Below are positions 8,716 through 18,588 of a stretch of 61,284 nucleotides of DNA, piece after piece (position 1 is the first letter of the stretch; the number at the start of each line of letters is the position of its first letter). Location of the stretch: assembly GCF_020687545.1 (NCBI RefSeq), contig NZ_JAJEQX010000025.1, positions 1 through 61,284 of the forward strand, read 5' to 3'. Source of the stretch: Ruminococcus turbiniformis (GTDB taxonomy: Bacteria; Bacillota; Clostridia; Lachnospirales; Lachnospiraceae). Made by a program: the position numbers and the translations under genes. Under the pieces are notes generated by a model that saw only the letters and a program-made list of their open reading frames with translations, had not been told where the DNA came from and made no database searches.

Positions 8716-10143
8716 TCACACCCCTTTCTTAACTCTGCCCAGAAGGCAGCTTCCGTCATCCCCCACTGTGTTTTCATTTGCAAACAGAACTGTCTCTTTG
8801 TCTTTCTCCCCTGTAACCTGAAGCCTGATCTCGTATTCTCTACCTTCCTCCAGATCCAGCTCTGCTGAAAAACTGCTTACCTTTCCCGGCTGCCACATTC
8901 TGACGTCCGTATCAGCTTTGATCCGTTTTACTGTGCCGCTTTCCGTATCCTTTACAATCACCTCCACAGTACACGGCGTGTACCGCGAAGCGTAACCTGT
9001 GTTTTCCACCTCGACAGTTATGCTGCTTTTCTGCCACTTCCATCCGGCTTCTTTCAGCGATGTATCTCGGATTACAAACCGGTAGCCAAGATGTCTTTCT
9101 ATATAATCATATCCGGACATTCCGTCAAAAACAGAATTTTCTTCCCGAAACACGGTATTTTTCCATTTATCGATTACTTCTGTATCATGTGCCTTATTCA
9201 GATATGATACATGCATTGTATTCAGCGTCTCATCCGCATTATAAAGATCGTTCAGCTCATTGTCCAGAACAGCTTCTCCGCCGTTTGGCACATAGAGATT
9301 GAGCTCATTCTGAAAGTCCAGCTCGTCTTCCCTGATCCAATGATCGCTTAACAGTTCCGACTTTTCTTTTGTCAGATCACCATACGTGCCGCAATCCAGG
9401 GAATTTCCCATAATCCCGTCATTAAACAAAGACAGTCTGGACTTCAGCACAGACATATCCCATGCCTCAGATTCACTGAGCGGTTCCACGGTCCGTGCTG
9501 CCATCCGCCAATATGCAGGAGTCCGGACTGCAAGAAATGCGGATTTTGGCATCGACTCATGCATCTTCTGTATAAGGATCTGATAGGTATCGTTTGTCAG
9601 GTACCTTGAGCTGTGCATCTCGGCCCAGCTTCCTACAAACACACCCTGAATAATATAGATCTGACCCTCATATTCCTCCATAACCTCACCGATCTGCTCC
9701 ATATGGCGTAGAACAATGTCCAGAGACCGGGGATCGCTCTCCATTCCCTTTCCATCCCAGTCATACAGAGGACGGACAATCAGAGAAACGCTCTTTTCTT
9801 TTTCAGCATACGCTTCAAATGTCTTACTGATCTGCTCAAGGCCTGTATCGCTGATTTCACGATCTGCATACTCTCCTATGTGAATCTGAAGCAGCTCAAG
9901 TGTCTCATCCGTCTTCTCATTGCGAATGAGTTCATACGTGTCTTCTGCAGTCGGAGATATATCACTGATAGTAACACCCTTAATATTATAGAATCCACGT
10001 TCACTGTTTGCAAGAAATTTATTCGTTTCCACATATTTTTCTGCTTCCCAGTTTAATTTCCATCGGGAAACACCAAAAATTACGAGCCCCATAATAATTA
10101 CAGCTCCAAGAATTATAATTGTTGCGCCGGTTTTTCTCTTCAA
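8716..10143 (-). CDS. Membrane-anchored DUF4874/DUF4832 protein
   Basis: About 475 residues: an N-terminal transmembrane helix (residues about 8-28) and then an extracytoplasmic part. The motif NSERGFYNI near residue 45 opens a DUF4874 domain, a predicted TIM-barrel-like fold, and a DUF4832 domain follows (NSLDCGTYGD and GYRFVIRDTSL), ending in a beta-sandwich. These paired domains occur in putative glycoside hydrolases. It may trim or anchor the polymer, taking the place of the PelA hydrolase that this locus lacks. Start codon is a TTG: the one at 10143 has GGGGAG at good spacing; a TTG at 10161 is an alternative. Role is inferred from fold and context only. Confidence 0.72.
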   Translation of the reverse strand: MKRKTGATIIILGAVIIMGLVIFGVSRWKLNWEAEKYVETNKFLANSERGFYNIKGVTISDISPTAEDTYELIRNEKTDETLELLQIHIGEYADREISDTGLEQISKTFEAYAEKEKSVSLIVRPLYDWDGKGMESDPRSLDIVLRHMEQIGEVMEEYEGQIYIIQGVFVGSWAEMHSSRYLTNDTYQILIQKMHESMPKSAFLAVRTPAYWRMAARTVEPLSESEAWDMSVLKSRLSLFNDGIMGNSLDCGTYGDLTKEKSELLSDHWIREDELDFQNELNLYVPNGGEAVLDNELNDLYNADETLNTMHVSYLNKAHDTEVIDKWKNTVFREENSVFDGMSGYDYIERHLGYRFVIRDTSLKEAGWKWQKSSITVEVENTGYASRYTPCTVEVIVKDTESGTVKRIKADTDVRMWQPGKVSSFSAELDLEEGREYEIRLQVTGEKDKETVLFANENTVGDDGSCLLGRVKKGV

Positions 10144-10144
10144 T

Positions 10145-11365
10145 TTACGCTCGCTCCCCAAGCAGATTCAAAAACTCGTCAAGTCCGTTCTGATATGCTG
10201 ACTTTCTTTCATAAGCAGCCTGTCCGTATTTGTTCCGGAGTCCTTTGTCGTTAATCAGCTTTTCGATTCCATCTGCCAGCGACTCCGGCTCCATCCCGAC
10301 CACCAGTCCGTCTGTTCCCGAATCGATCTGTTCTTCGATTCCTGTACAGGCTGTCGCCACTACGGGTTTTCCCAATGCCTGCGCTTCCTCGATCACAATG
10401 CTTTTTCCTTCAAAGCGGGATGCACACACATAGATATCCGTCTGACTGAAGTATGGATACGGATTTTCCATAGCGCCGAGAAGATAAACGACCGCCCCAA
10501 GTCCTGCCTCTCTGATCTGTCTCTGCAGCTTTTTCTTTTCCTCTCCCTCACCAAGTATATACCACCGGAATCTGCATCCTCGTTTCACCAGGATATCCGC
10601 TGCCTTTACCGCAATGTCAAATCCTTTCATAAAATACAGCCTTCCGACAGTAAGCAGACGTATTCCATCGTATGTATCCGTAAATCCTCCCGGCTCCAGG
10701 GCACGTTCCCGGATGTGTTCTCTGTTAATTATATTGAAAAACAGTTTCGTTTTGCCTGTATACTCAGGATATATTTTCAGAAAACTTTTCCTTACATCCG
10801 ACGAAACGGCAAAAATCCGGTCACAAACCTCATAACATCCTCCGTCAAGTTCCCGGGAATACCCCGCATGCACAACATCCGTATGAAGGAATGCGGCCTT
10901 TCTCTGCGCCTTGACTTTTTCCGCCACATACCATGTAGCAGGCCCTTCCAGATAAGCAACAGCAAGATCAAATTTCCCCGGAAGTGCACAACTTCCATCA
11001 GCAAGCATCCTCCGCATGATTTTCTCTGTCTGCTGTGCATCCTTCGTCCTGTCTCCAGTATTCCTTCTGCCGCGCATACGCACAAGCGCTTTTTTCAGGC
11101 TGCCTTTCCTCACAGTTGCCTGAGCAAGCCGCACGCCAACAAAAAATTTACCTCCTGCCGAGAGCACAGACCTGCTGTCTGTTCTGCGGTTCAGGATCTT
11201 TACATATTCGGGTACCTCCGAAAACAGCTCGCCTCTCGGGATAAGCACATAAAGATAAACTTTATACTGCTCCGGATTCAAAATACGCAGCAGCTCAATC
11301 AGCGCTCTTTCCGCTCCGGCTCTTCCCATTGTATTCATGACGAAAAGAATGCTTTTTCTATGCAT
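10145..11365 (-). CDS. Glycosyltransferase family 4
   Basis: A 406-residue GT-B glycosyltransferase. It begins with FVMNTMGRAGAERALIELL, typical of GT4 enzymes. The C-terminal donor domain has LLTVGRLYFMKGFDIAVKA and SRFEGKSIVIEEAQALGKPVV with the two glutamates of the retaining-enzyme motif. I place the start at the ATG at 11365, preceded by GAAGGGAGAAG and overlapping the pelG stop by 8 bases; the open frame continues upstream to 11524 only as overlap with pelG. It may add side groups to the Pel-like polymer or start a second glycan. Donor and acceptor are unknown. Confidence 0.86.
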   Translation of the reverse strand: MHRKSILFVMNTMGRAGAERALIELLRILNPEQYKVYLYVLIPRGELFSEVPEYVKILNRRTDSRSVLSAGGKFFVGVRLAQATVRKGSLKKALVRMRGRRNTGDRTKDAQQTEKIMRRMLADGSCALPGKFDLAVAYLEGPATWYVAEKVKAQRKAAFLHTDVVHAGYSRELDGGCYEVCDRIFAVSSDVRKSFLKIYPEYTGKTKLFFNIINREHIRERALEPGGFTDTYDGIRLLTVGRLYFMKGFDIAVKAADILVKRGCRFRWYILGEGEEKKKLQRQIREAGLGAVVYLLGAMENPYPYFSQTDIYVCASRFEGKSIVIEEAQALGKPVVATACTGIEEQIDSGTDGLVVGMEPESLADGIEKLINDKGLRNKYGQAAYERKSAYQNGLDEFLNLLGERA

Positions 11366-12845
11366 GAGCTTCTCCCTTCTTCTCCTGCTGTGCTCTTCGT
11401 TTTTCCCGGAGATCATATACTTTTGCGTCAGGCATCGGCTCATTCTTCCTGTCCAGAAGAGTTCCCCTGCAGAAAATATGCTCATCAAGGTGGTTTTCCA
11501 ACCAGCGCATCCGCATATATGCAAAGCTCCACGCTACGATACTTCCCACAAACACTCCGATCCCATACCAGTAATCCTGAAAGCCTTTGGCAAACACACT
11601 CACTATTCCTGTAATAACCACAAAAATCAGACTGGTAAGCGCACTTCCCGTCAGATCATTAAAATACTGGAGGAAAAGGATAATCGTATATAGCAAAAAC
11701 AAGACGAAATATCCGGCTGCCAGGCATGGATATATGGACATGACAAGTCCTGTCATTCCGATTCGCGGCAGAAGAATAATGCACAACAGAAACAGTACAA
11801 CCGATATAATATACTGAAGCTGTGTCACCCTCATAAGCTGATCTCCCATCAAGCGGAACATTCTTGCTTTCGCCTTTTCGATATCTTTCAGTCTTCCTCC
11901 GAGTACAGACTCCGTATATTCCTGGTAGCGCTCATGGAAGTGCATCTCCACATAGGCAATGAAAATTACGCTTGCGGACAGATTCGTAAACATGGCAATA
12001 CAGCTTGCCATGTCATAAGGCTGATTACATACATATGTGTTGGCAAGCACCATACGCATATCTTCCTTCGTCCAAAACACGAAGTTGTGAATAAAAAGCC
12101 CCAATATATAGAAGAAATTCGTGAATATCAATTTCCAATAAATTCTGAAATATCCGAGCACTTCCCGATAGTGATGGCTGTTCTCGTGGAAATACGTCTT
12201 TGTATATCCATATTCCAGACAGGCGATCAGGAAAAAGCCGATCGTCATTGAAAGCAGCATACTGTAGGTAATCGTCATTCCGATGACAAATCTGAAAAGC
12301 AGCGAAAGAATAAAACAGATTACCATCCCAATTGCAAAAAAGAAGGAAATTTTCTTATATGCTTTCACAATTGACAGATAAAGCATCTGGTAAAAACACA
12401 GACCAAGTCCGATAAACGCACAGAACGAAGTACATATCCAATACAGAGGAATCTCCCCAACCACATATGCCCAGATATGAAACGGTATCCCGATCAGAGC
12501 CGCGAGCCCCATATTGAGCGCCATCCCGACATAAATACACGGAAGAATATCTTCGTATCTCTCTTCAAAAATCCGGTCTCCCACGTATTTTGAAAGCACA
12601 GAATTAAATGGTGACGCGGTCAGAAGCGAAAAGATAAAAACATACAGAATTGTACAGGAAAAAAGCTCTCTGTCATAGTATCTCACACTCTCAAATCCGA
12701 GACAGATATACATAAGCAGCATGGTTCCGATCACGACAAGCATCGGGGTAACCGTCGCGAGCATGCTGTATCCGGACCCGTACAGAGTGAAGACAAGCGT
12801 ATGTCTTTTAAATATTCGGTTTAACCTGATTCCGATTCCAGCCAT
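11358..12845 (-). CDS. pelG: PelG-like exopolysaccharide exporter
   Basis: A 495-residue polytopic membrane protein of the PelG family, about 12 helices in the MOP superfamily. Typical features are the short basic start (MAGIGIRLNRIF), a first helix MLATVTPMLVVIGTMLL, and a conserved cytoplasmic region with CLEYGYTKTYF and the ERYQEYTESVLGG segment. In the Pel system PelG works with the glycosyltransferase PelF, PelD and PelE in the membrane to polymerise and export the polysaccharide. The ATG at 12845 overlaps the pelF stop (TAATG) and has GGAAGGAG upstream; the longer frame to 12893 is not needed. Gene order pelF-pelG matches known loci. Confidence 0.9.
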   Translation of the reverse strand: MAGIGIRLNRIFKRHTLVFTLYGSGYSMLATVTPMLVVIGTMLLMYICLGFESVRYYDRELFSCTILYVFIFSLLTASPFNSVLSKYVGDRIFEERYEDILPCIYVGMALNMGLAALIGIPFHIWAYVVGEIPLYWICTSFCAFIGLGLCFYQMLYLSIVKAYKKISFFFAIGMVICFILSLLFRFVIGMTITYSMLLSMTIGFFLIACLEYGYTKTYFHENSHHYREVLGYFRIYWKLIFTNFFYILGLFIHNFVFWTKEDMRMVLANTYVCNQPYDMASCIAMFTNLSASVIFIAYVEMHFHERYQEYTESVLGGRLKDIEKAKARMFRLMGDQLMRVTQLQYIISVVLFLLCIILLPRIGMTGLVMSIYPCLAAGYFVLFLLYTIILFLQYFNDLTGSALTSLIFVVITGIVSVFAKGFQDYWYGIGVFVGSIVAWSFAYMRMRWLENHLDEHIFCRGTLLDRKNEPMPDAKVYDLREKRRAQQEKKGEAHA

Positions 12846-14320
12846 TAATCTGCTCCTTCCTGCTTTTCTATATCGAACGTCTCCTCCGGCCACGGGACAC
12901 CATTGTCAGCGGCCATCTGGCGGTAAATTTCCTCATAAGTTCTGCGCATATATTCAATTCTGTATTTTCCGCAGACTCTCTGATATCCTATCTCTCCCAT
13001 TCTTCTGCGCCTGTCTTCGTCAGACGCCAGTTCAACAATGGCGTCTGATATTTTTCCGATGTTCATAACCGGAAGGACAATTCCCGCATCACCGAGATCG
13101 TCCGACTCGCCGTAGATCAGTCCCTCACAGTTACCCACATTTGTCGCTATCATCGGCTTTTTCGCCGCGAATCCTTCCAGAACTGTAAGGGGCTGCCCCT
13201 CACTTATGCTCGTCAAAATCAGCATATCCATTTTCCCTATGTATTCTTTTGTATCGATCCTCCCAGTAAAAACAATATCTTTTACCTGCAGATTCTCCAC
13301 AAGTTCAAAACACTCCTGCGCATACTCTTCATCCTCATCCCACGGTCCCATAATCCAAAGTTTCAGTTTGGGTTCCCGCTTCTTCGCATAGTAAAACGCA
13401 TTGATCATCGTCTTCACATCTTTAATCGGTGCCACACGAAGGATTGCTCCCACATTAATCATCTCATCCCCCGGCTCTTTCCCCGGAATCTCTTCAAAAT
13501 CCTCTACTTCGATTCCATTTGGCGTCACCCTGGTCTTTTCTTCCTGACAGCCAAGCTCAAGCTGAAGCGAGCGGGCATTTTCAAAAAGCGATGTCACCAT
13601 ATCGGCATGGTCATATGCGCAGAGGGACAGTTTTCTGAACTGTTCAATCCAGAAATCCTTATATACTCCCTGCACCCACCTTGCCTTGATAATCTCCTCT
13701 TCCCTCTCTCTTGTATAAATCCCGTGTTCCGAGACAAGGAGCCTGCTCCCGTACATATCTTTCGCCATGCTTCCGATCACTCCGGAATATCCGGTTGCCA
13801 CACAGTGGTAAAGATCTGCCTTTTCCGGGCGAAACTGCAGTGCAAATCCAAGCGGCAGGTATATGGAACGCAGAGTCCAGAGAAAATCTGAAAATACGAT
13901 ATTTGTATATCGAAGCTCATAGACTTCCTTCGCAATATTAAGAAAGTCCTTTCCCATAAGAAGCTGATCGACAGACATGTGCTTTTCCTGAAACATCTGA
14001 AAAACAACATGCCAATTGACCTTCTCCCCCAGAACCAGCGCCCTCAGAGCTTCATATTCATCTGTCTTCAAGGAGACTCTCGCCTTTCGGTTGCGTTTTC
14101 CTCCTCGAAGCCACTGGCTGTCATTTAAATAGATCTCTCTTACTTCCGTCAGATTGTCAGGAAGCGTGTATGCAAATTTGCCGCTGATGCTTCTGTCCGC
14201 CACAATGGCAGCAACCGTAAACTCAATATTCGGAAACTGCTGGATCAGACTGTGCACCCAGCTTGACACACCGCCGACAACATAGGGATAACATCCCTCG
14301 GCCACAATGCATACTTTCAT
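12845..14320 (-). CDS. pelF: PelF-like glycosyltransferase
   Basis: A 491-residue cytosolic GT4 enzyme of the PelF type. It starts VCIVAEGCYPYVVGGVSSW, with the family GGVSSWVH signature, contains SEHGIYTREREEEI in the middle, and has SEGQPLTVLEGFA as the donor-site E-x7-E motif. PelF uses a UDP-sugar to polymerise Pel. The ATG at 14320 has AAAGGAG seven bases upstream; the longer open frame is upstream noise. It lies between the deacetylase-like protein and PelG and is one of the two strongest pieces of evidence that this is a Pel-type locus. Confidence 0.92.
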   Translation of the reverse strand: MKVCIVAEGCYPYVVGGVSSWVHSLIQQFPNIEFTVAAIVADRSISGKFAYTLPDNLTEVREIYLNDSQWLRGGKRNRKARVSLKTDEYEALRALVLGEKVNWHVVFQMFQEKHMSVDQLLMGKDFLNIAKEVYELRYTNIVFSDFLWTLRSIYLPLGFALQFRPEKADLYHCVATGYSGVIGSMAKDMYGSRLLVSEHGIYTREREEEIIKARWVQGVYKDFWIEQFRKLSLCAYDHADMVTSLFENARSLQLELGCQEEKTRVTPNGIEVEDFEEIPGKEPGDEMINVGAILRVAPIKDVKTMINAFYYAKKREPKLKLWIMGPWDEDEEYAQECFELVENLQVKDIVFTGRIDTKEYIGKMDMLILTSISEGQPLTVLEGFAAKKPMIATNVGNCEGLIYGESDDLGDAGIVLPVMNIGKISDAIVELASDEDRRRRMGEIGYQRVCGKYRIEYMRRTYEEIYRQMAADNGVPWPEETFDIEKQEGAD

Positions 14321-14340
14321 AAAGAGTCTCCTTTCCGCTG

Positions 14341-16161
14341 TCACTCGATATAGTAATCTGCGTGGTTCGTCTGGGAGAGCGTAATCTCCGCGGTTTCTTC
14401 CGTAACTGTCACCATATACCACCCAGATTCAATTTCCTCATACGTTCCGCCTGTCATGTCTGTGATCTCATTTCCATGAAGCCTCATGACAAAATAGCAG
14501 TCTCCATCCGCCGAATCAGCTTCAATCCGCAGAGTCTCGCCGTCAAACTGTGTATCATAGTTCAGCGCCATATAGCTCCGCACCCTGCGGTCTGCCTCCG
14601 ATGCTGTCGTCTTCTCGAAACACTCAAACGGCGTCCTGAACGGCCGGTAATTTTTTGACCAGTCATTGCTGATGATATTCCAGCTGTCATTCTCAGAGTC
14701 CGGATAGAGCACTTTCGAGGTATCCACTGCTGTCCCATAATATCCGTATGCTGTCTGGAGACATCTGGAACGGAAATCATCGGAGTCTTCCATAACTCTG
14801 CTGTCCATATAGATTGGCATCTGAAGGACTCCGTTATCCAGATAGCTGAAAAATGTACCGTCATCTGTCTCGTCGTAATCTTTCAGTACCGTATTCACAT
14901 CAGAGAGAAGATTGCCCTGTCCGACAAGCCCCTCATACTCTTTCTTGTCAAGATCTCCCGCCTGGAATGTAAGTATTTCATAATCCGGAAGAACCTCGTC
15001 AAACAACTGCAGATCCTGCGTAAGTTTCTCCTCAAGCGGAACATCCGACACCTGATATCCGGAAAGGCCGATCTCTCCCGACTCCTTCGTTACCTGTTCA
15101 TAGTAAAACTGAAGGAGAGACTCATCCAGCTCATCGCCCTGCTCATAGTTCAGCCTCGGTGAACTGGTGACTGTCATCGCATCGTCTGTATCATAGAAAA
15201 TCGCCACAATAGACGGCCAGAGAATATCCCGAAATACGATCGATGAATTCTGTCCGTACTCCCTTTCCATGACTTCCGGATTTTCATCTGCCATAACCGG
15301 GTAGTTTTCCACAACGGACACCTGAGCGTTCACCACAGGATACACATAGACTTCCTCTGTATCTGCCGCGAATCCTGTAAGGATTCCCGCCCCCATCTGG
15401 CCGGTAAGATAATCTCCGTTCACGACATACACTTTGCCTTCGTCCGGAGCATATCTCCAGATGATCGCGGGGAGATCTTCATTATCCAGATCCTGAATCC
15501 ACGCCTCCTCAGACTGTGCCACCGCATATGCGGTCACAGAATCATCAAGTCTGGCGTAAGGCATCTCCTGTTCATAATCCTCATAGATCGTCTCACCGCC
15601 GATTACAAGTCCGGCAAAAAGCCGAAAGCCTTCCACTGTAATTTCGTCTTCCTCAATCTCAAGAATTCCAAGACTGTGTCTCAGGTCATCGTTTTCTTTC
15701 AGGATCTCCGTGTCAGGGAGCCCGGAAACGACCACATTGCGTCCCTGTTCAGCCAGATCTTTTAGTGCTTCTGTATCCTCATCCGATTCCAATGAAGAAC
15801 CACTCACAATCAGGAATCCCGCACCGGACTCGTCCTTTGCCGCTTCGCTAAGGTCACTATAATAGCAGTATTCTTTCTTTTGTGAAATGCACCACTGCAG
15901 TCCGACTGTAAGACACTCATCGGATTCGCTTCCCACAAGTCCTACGGTATCTGTCGTTCCATTTTCTGAATATAACTCCTCTGCCTGTTGCTCATATCTG
16001 TCCTTTTCATTCTGAGCCAACTCCTCAGAAACAGCCTCAGAAGCATAAATATTTTCTCCTGTATCCATCAAGACATTCTCCGAAATACCCGTAAGCTGGA
16101 ACATCAGCAGTACAACAAACATAATCAGTGTGATTGCGACATAATTGGCTCTACTAATCAT
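14341..16161 (-). CDS. Membrane-anchored deacetylase-like protein (DUF2194-type)
   Basis: A 606-residue protein with one N-terminal transmembrane helix (residues about 8-24) and a large acidic extracytoplasmic part. In Gram-positive Pel loci this position is taken by a deacetylase-like PelA(DA), and the fold pattern agrees: a DTDD segment at 324-327 could be the first NodB motif. The segment GEIGLSGYQVSDVPL (about 362-376), which I would align with the NodB H-x3-5-H zinc motif, has serines (367 and 372) instead of histidines. The C-terminus looks like a beta-sandwich. It may be an inactive deacetylase that binds the polymer. Start at 16161 follows GGAGGTGGAAACGT; it overlaps the upstream stop by 8 bases. 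Family call moderate. Confidence 0.6.
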   Translation of the reverse strand: MISRANYVAITLIMFVVLLMFQLTGISENVLMDTGENIYASEAVSEELAQNEKDRYEQQAEELYSENGTTDTVGLVGSESDECLTVGLQWCISQKKEYCYYSDLSEAAKDESGAGFLIVSGSSLESDEDTEALKDLAEQGRNVVVSGLPDTEILKENDDLRHSLGILEIEEDEITVEGFRLFAGLVIGGETIYEDYEQEMPYARLDDSVTAYAVAQSEEAWIQDLDNEDLPAIIWRYAPDEGKVYVVNGDYLTGQMGAGILTGFAADTEEVYVYPVVNAQVSVVENYPVMADENPEVMEREYGQNSSIVFRDILWPSIVAIFYDTDDAMTVTSSPRLNYEQGDELDESLLQFYYEQVTKESGEIGLSGYQVSDVPLEEKLTQDLQLFDEVLPDYEILTFQAGDLDKKEYEGLVGQGNLLSDVNTVLKDYDETDDGTFFSYLDNGVLQMPIYMDSRVMEDSDDFRSRCLQTAYGYYGTAVDTSKVLYPDSENDSWNIISNDWSKNYRPFRTPFECFEKTTASEADRRVRSYMALNYDTQFDGETLRIEADSADGDCYFVMRLHGNEITDMTGGTYEEIESGWYMVTVTEETAEITLSQTNHADYYIE

Positions 16162-18547
16162 ACGTTTCCACCTCCGATGCCGTATAATCCCTGCTGTTAT
16201 ACCCATAATCGATTGCAAAGTTATTCAGGTAATACTCATTCTGTTCAATATAGTAGCAGACAAAATCATCGTCTTCGTAGTATACCTTCATTTCATTCGG
16301 GAATCTTTTCTGATACTCCTGCGCCCAGTAATAGAGACGGGAATTTGTTATGATCCTGTTTGTACCGGAATACTGAGAAAGCCCACTTGTCGGCGGCAGT
16401 TCCTGAGACGCCCAGTATTCGCTTACCTCTGCATCTACATCTGTAAATTCACCATACGAATAATCCATGCTTCTCTTTTCTATGAAGAAAAATACATACT
16501 GTGTCGGAATATACATCTCATCATCGTCACTGTAATTTTCCATCTCCTCCAAAAAGTCGCATACCTCATAATGCCACGCTACAGGTGATACCATATTGCG
16601 CTCCTCATTACAGGATACAATCGTCCATTTTTCATCCGGATATTTTTCCATTATATCATAAACGCAAAGCTGCGCTCCATCTCGCTCAAGGCTTGAAGAG
16701 TTCACTGTCTTTACCCTGATATACCCTCCTTCAGCTGTATAAAAAACAAATGCCGCAGCCATTGCAAGGGAAGCGAACTGCCACAAAGCCCTGACCCTGA
16801 TTATCCGTCCCAGCACTACCAGTACTCCATCAGCAGCAAGACTGAGCCCTGTCAAAATAAAATATGCACAGTAGATCGAAGCCCTGCTCTGGTCAAGCAG
16901 TGATGGAAGCCCGAAAGTATCCGGTATACAGAGAATGATCAGAAATATTGAGGCAAGCAGTATCATGATAATATATCTGCTGTACTCCCACTCACGAAGA
17001 AGCCACATAAGGGGAATCTCAACAAGCAACACAGGCACACACCATACCCAGGCCTGCAAAACGCCTTCTGAACTGAAAATCAGCATCGTTAGCATGGCAA
17101 CAGCTGTGCTTTTTGCATTTTCCACAAATTGTGATATTTTCTCCTGTAAAGACAATTCCGGTTGTGCAGGTTCAGATGAGGCCGTTTCTCCCGAGTTATC
17201 CCCCTGCGCCGACACCTTCGTATTCTCACCTGATGAATCAACTGCCGTATTTCCATTTTCTTCAGATGTATTTTCTGAAGAAGCGTCCTCAGACTGTTCT
17301 GTCTCATCACTCCGGCTGACTCCCATTACTTCCAGCGCCCAGTACAGCGAGCCTTCAAGCGGAGTTCCTCCCGCAAAAGCCACTGCCATTGGAAAAACCG
17401 GTATCATTATGGCAATCACCGCTGCACATACAAGTCTTCGAAATGTCTTTGGATTAAATATAAACCGGATGTATGCAACAGCAGCGGCAAGCACAAGCAC
17501 TCCGGCGATAATCGTACTGTAAAAATGAGCAGAGAGAGTAAGACCGAAACTGATAATGAGAAGCCAGAGCTGAATTGTGGATTCCCTCCATCTTCTCTTT
17601 CCGTCAATCCTCGTATACAGAAGCTTCTGCTCTTTCATTCTTTTATATTCGGCATTTTCATCACGAACCGCCCGGAAAAATCGGATCAGCGCTATCACGC
17701 AGGGAAGGATAAACACCATTCCAAATTCCTGAGGAAGCGTTGCATAATAGCGAGCGTATCTTCCGCTTACCAGATAACTTCCCACAGCGAACGCGACGTA
17801 TGTCAGATAGGGCGTATAGCGATAACGGCAGATTTCTTTTAAAAAAGCAAGGAACATCGTGAAAATGTAAAATGCCTGAACCGTGCCGAACAAAAGCACA
17901 AGCCTTACTGTAGGTATATCAAATACCGCATGGAAATAATACAGGAGGGCATGCATGCCAAACGGATAGATTCCGGCACGGTACAGTATTCCATCGTCCA
18001 CCCCGTTAATCCAGTACATATGCACAACCAGATCCGATGCTCTCGGTCCAAAGTGATTTGTGATACTGAAATACCACATCACAAATGCGCTGCATCCCAA
18101 AAACAGGATAAGCTCAAAAATATTTTTTCTCAGAAAGATGCCGAGACGCCTCAATGCAGACTTTATTTCCCGTCCCAGCCAGCGGAAAAAGATCCGCATA
18201 CTGTATCTAAAACTATTTTCGCGCTTAATAAATCTTCTCAGGTGAATCCACGTCTGTCTCACGTGCCCTTCCCATAGTTTTTTTCTTCCCTTGACAGCCA
18301 TGCCAACCGGTATGGCAAAAGTCGTCGCAATCAGGACGTATCTGTTCGTAATATGAACAAGTCCCCACAGAAGCACTATCATTATGTAAAAAAAGTTTCC
18401 AGCAACTATGGAAAATACAAACTTCTGAGTAATACTCCTGCCCTGAAGAAATTTTCGCATGACAAAATAAGGCAGCACAACCACCATCAGTGTGTAGATT
18501 ATAAATATTTTTGCAATCCAAACAGTAGTTACAAAATTAAACGACAT
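16154..18547 (-). CDS. Large polytopic membrane protein, GT-C-like
   Basis: A 797-residue integral membrane protein with about 12-14 helices and a soluble C-terminal tail of about 150 residues. After the fourth helix, the extracytoplasmic loop GPRASDLVVHMYW (residues about 165-180) resembles the Asp-x-x-x-His loops of GT-C glycosyltransferases that use lipid-phosphate sugars. A low-complexity stretch rich in Ser, Glu, Asn and Gly (about 410-460) interrupts the membrane domain, probably as a loop. It lies between the pelE-like gene and the deacetylase-like gene, where published Gram-positive Pel loci have no such protein. ATG at 18547 follows CAGGAGG. No closer family was recognised; function is inferred. 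Confidence 0.6.
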   Translation of the reverse strand: MSFNFVTTVWIAKIFIIYTLMVVVLPYFVMRKFLQGRSITQKFVFSIVAGNFFYIMIVLLWGLVHITNRYVLIATTFAIPVGMAVKGRKKLWEGHVRQTWIHLRRFIKRENSFRYSMRIFFRWLGREIKSALRRLGIFLRKNIFELILFLGCSAFVMWYFSITNHFGPRASDLVVHMYWINGVDDGILYRAGIYPFGMHALLYYFHAVFDIPTVRLVLLFGTVQAFYIFTMFLAFLKEICRYRYTPYLTYVAFAVGSYLVSGRYARYYATLPQEFGMVFILPCVIALIRFFRAVRDENAEYKRMKEQKLLYTRIDGKRRWRESTIQLWLLIISFGLTLSAHFYSTIIAGVLVLAAAVAYIRFIFNPKTFRRLVCAAVIAIMIPVFPMAVAFAGGTPLEGSLYWALEVMGVSRSDETEQSEDASSENTSEENGNTAVDSSGENTKVSAQGDNSGETASSEPAQPELSLQEKISQFVENAKSTAVAMLTMLIFSSEGVLQAWVWCVPVLLVEIPLMWLLREWEYSRYIIMILLASIFLIILCIPDTFGLPSLLDQSRASIYCAYFILTGLSLAADGVLVVLGRIIRVRALWQFASLAMAAAFVFYTAEGGYIRVKTVNSSSLERDGAQLCVYDIMEKYPDEKWTIVSCNEERNMVSPVAWHYEVCDFLEEMENYSDDDEMYIPTQYVFFFIEKRSMDYSYGEFTDVDAEVSEYWASQELPPTSGLSQYSGTNRIITNSRLYYWAQEYQKRFPNEMKVYYEDDDFVCYYIEQNEYYLNNFAIDYGYNSRDYTASEVETYD

Positions 18548-18588
18548 CTTTTTTCTGCCTCCTGTATTGTCCTGCTTTATTGCTGTTT

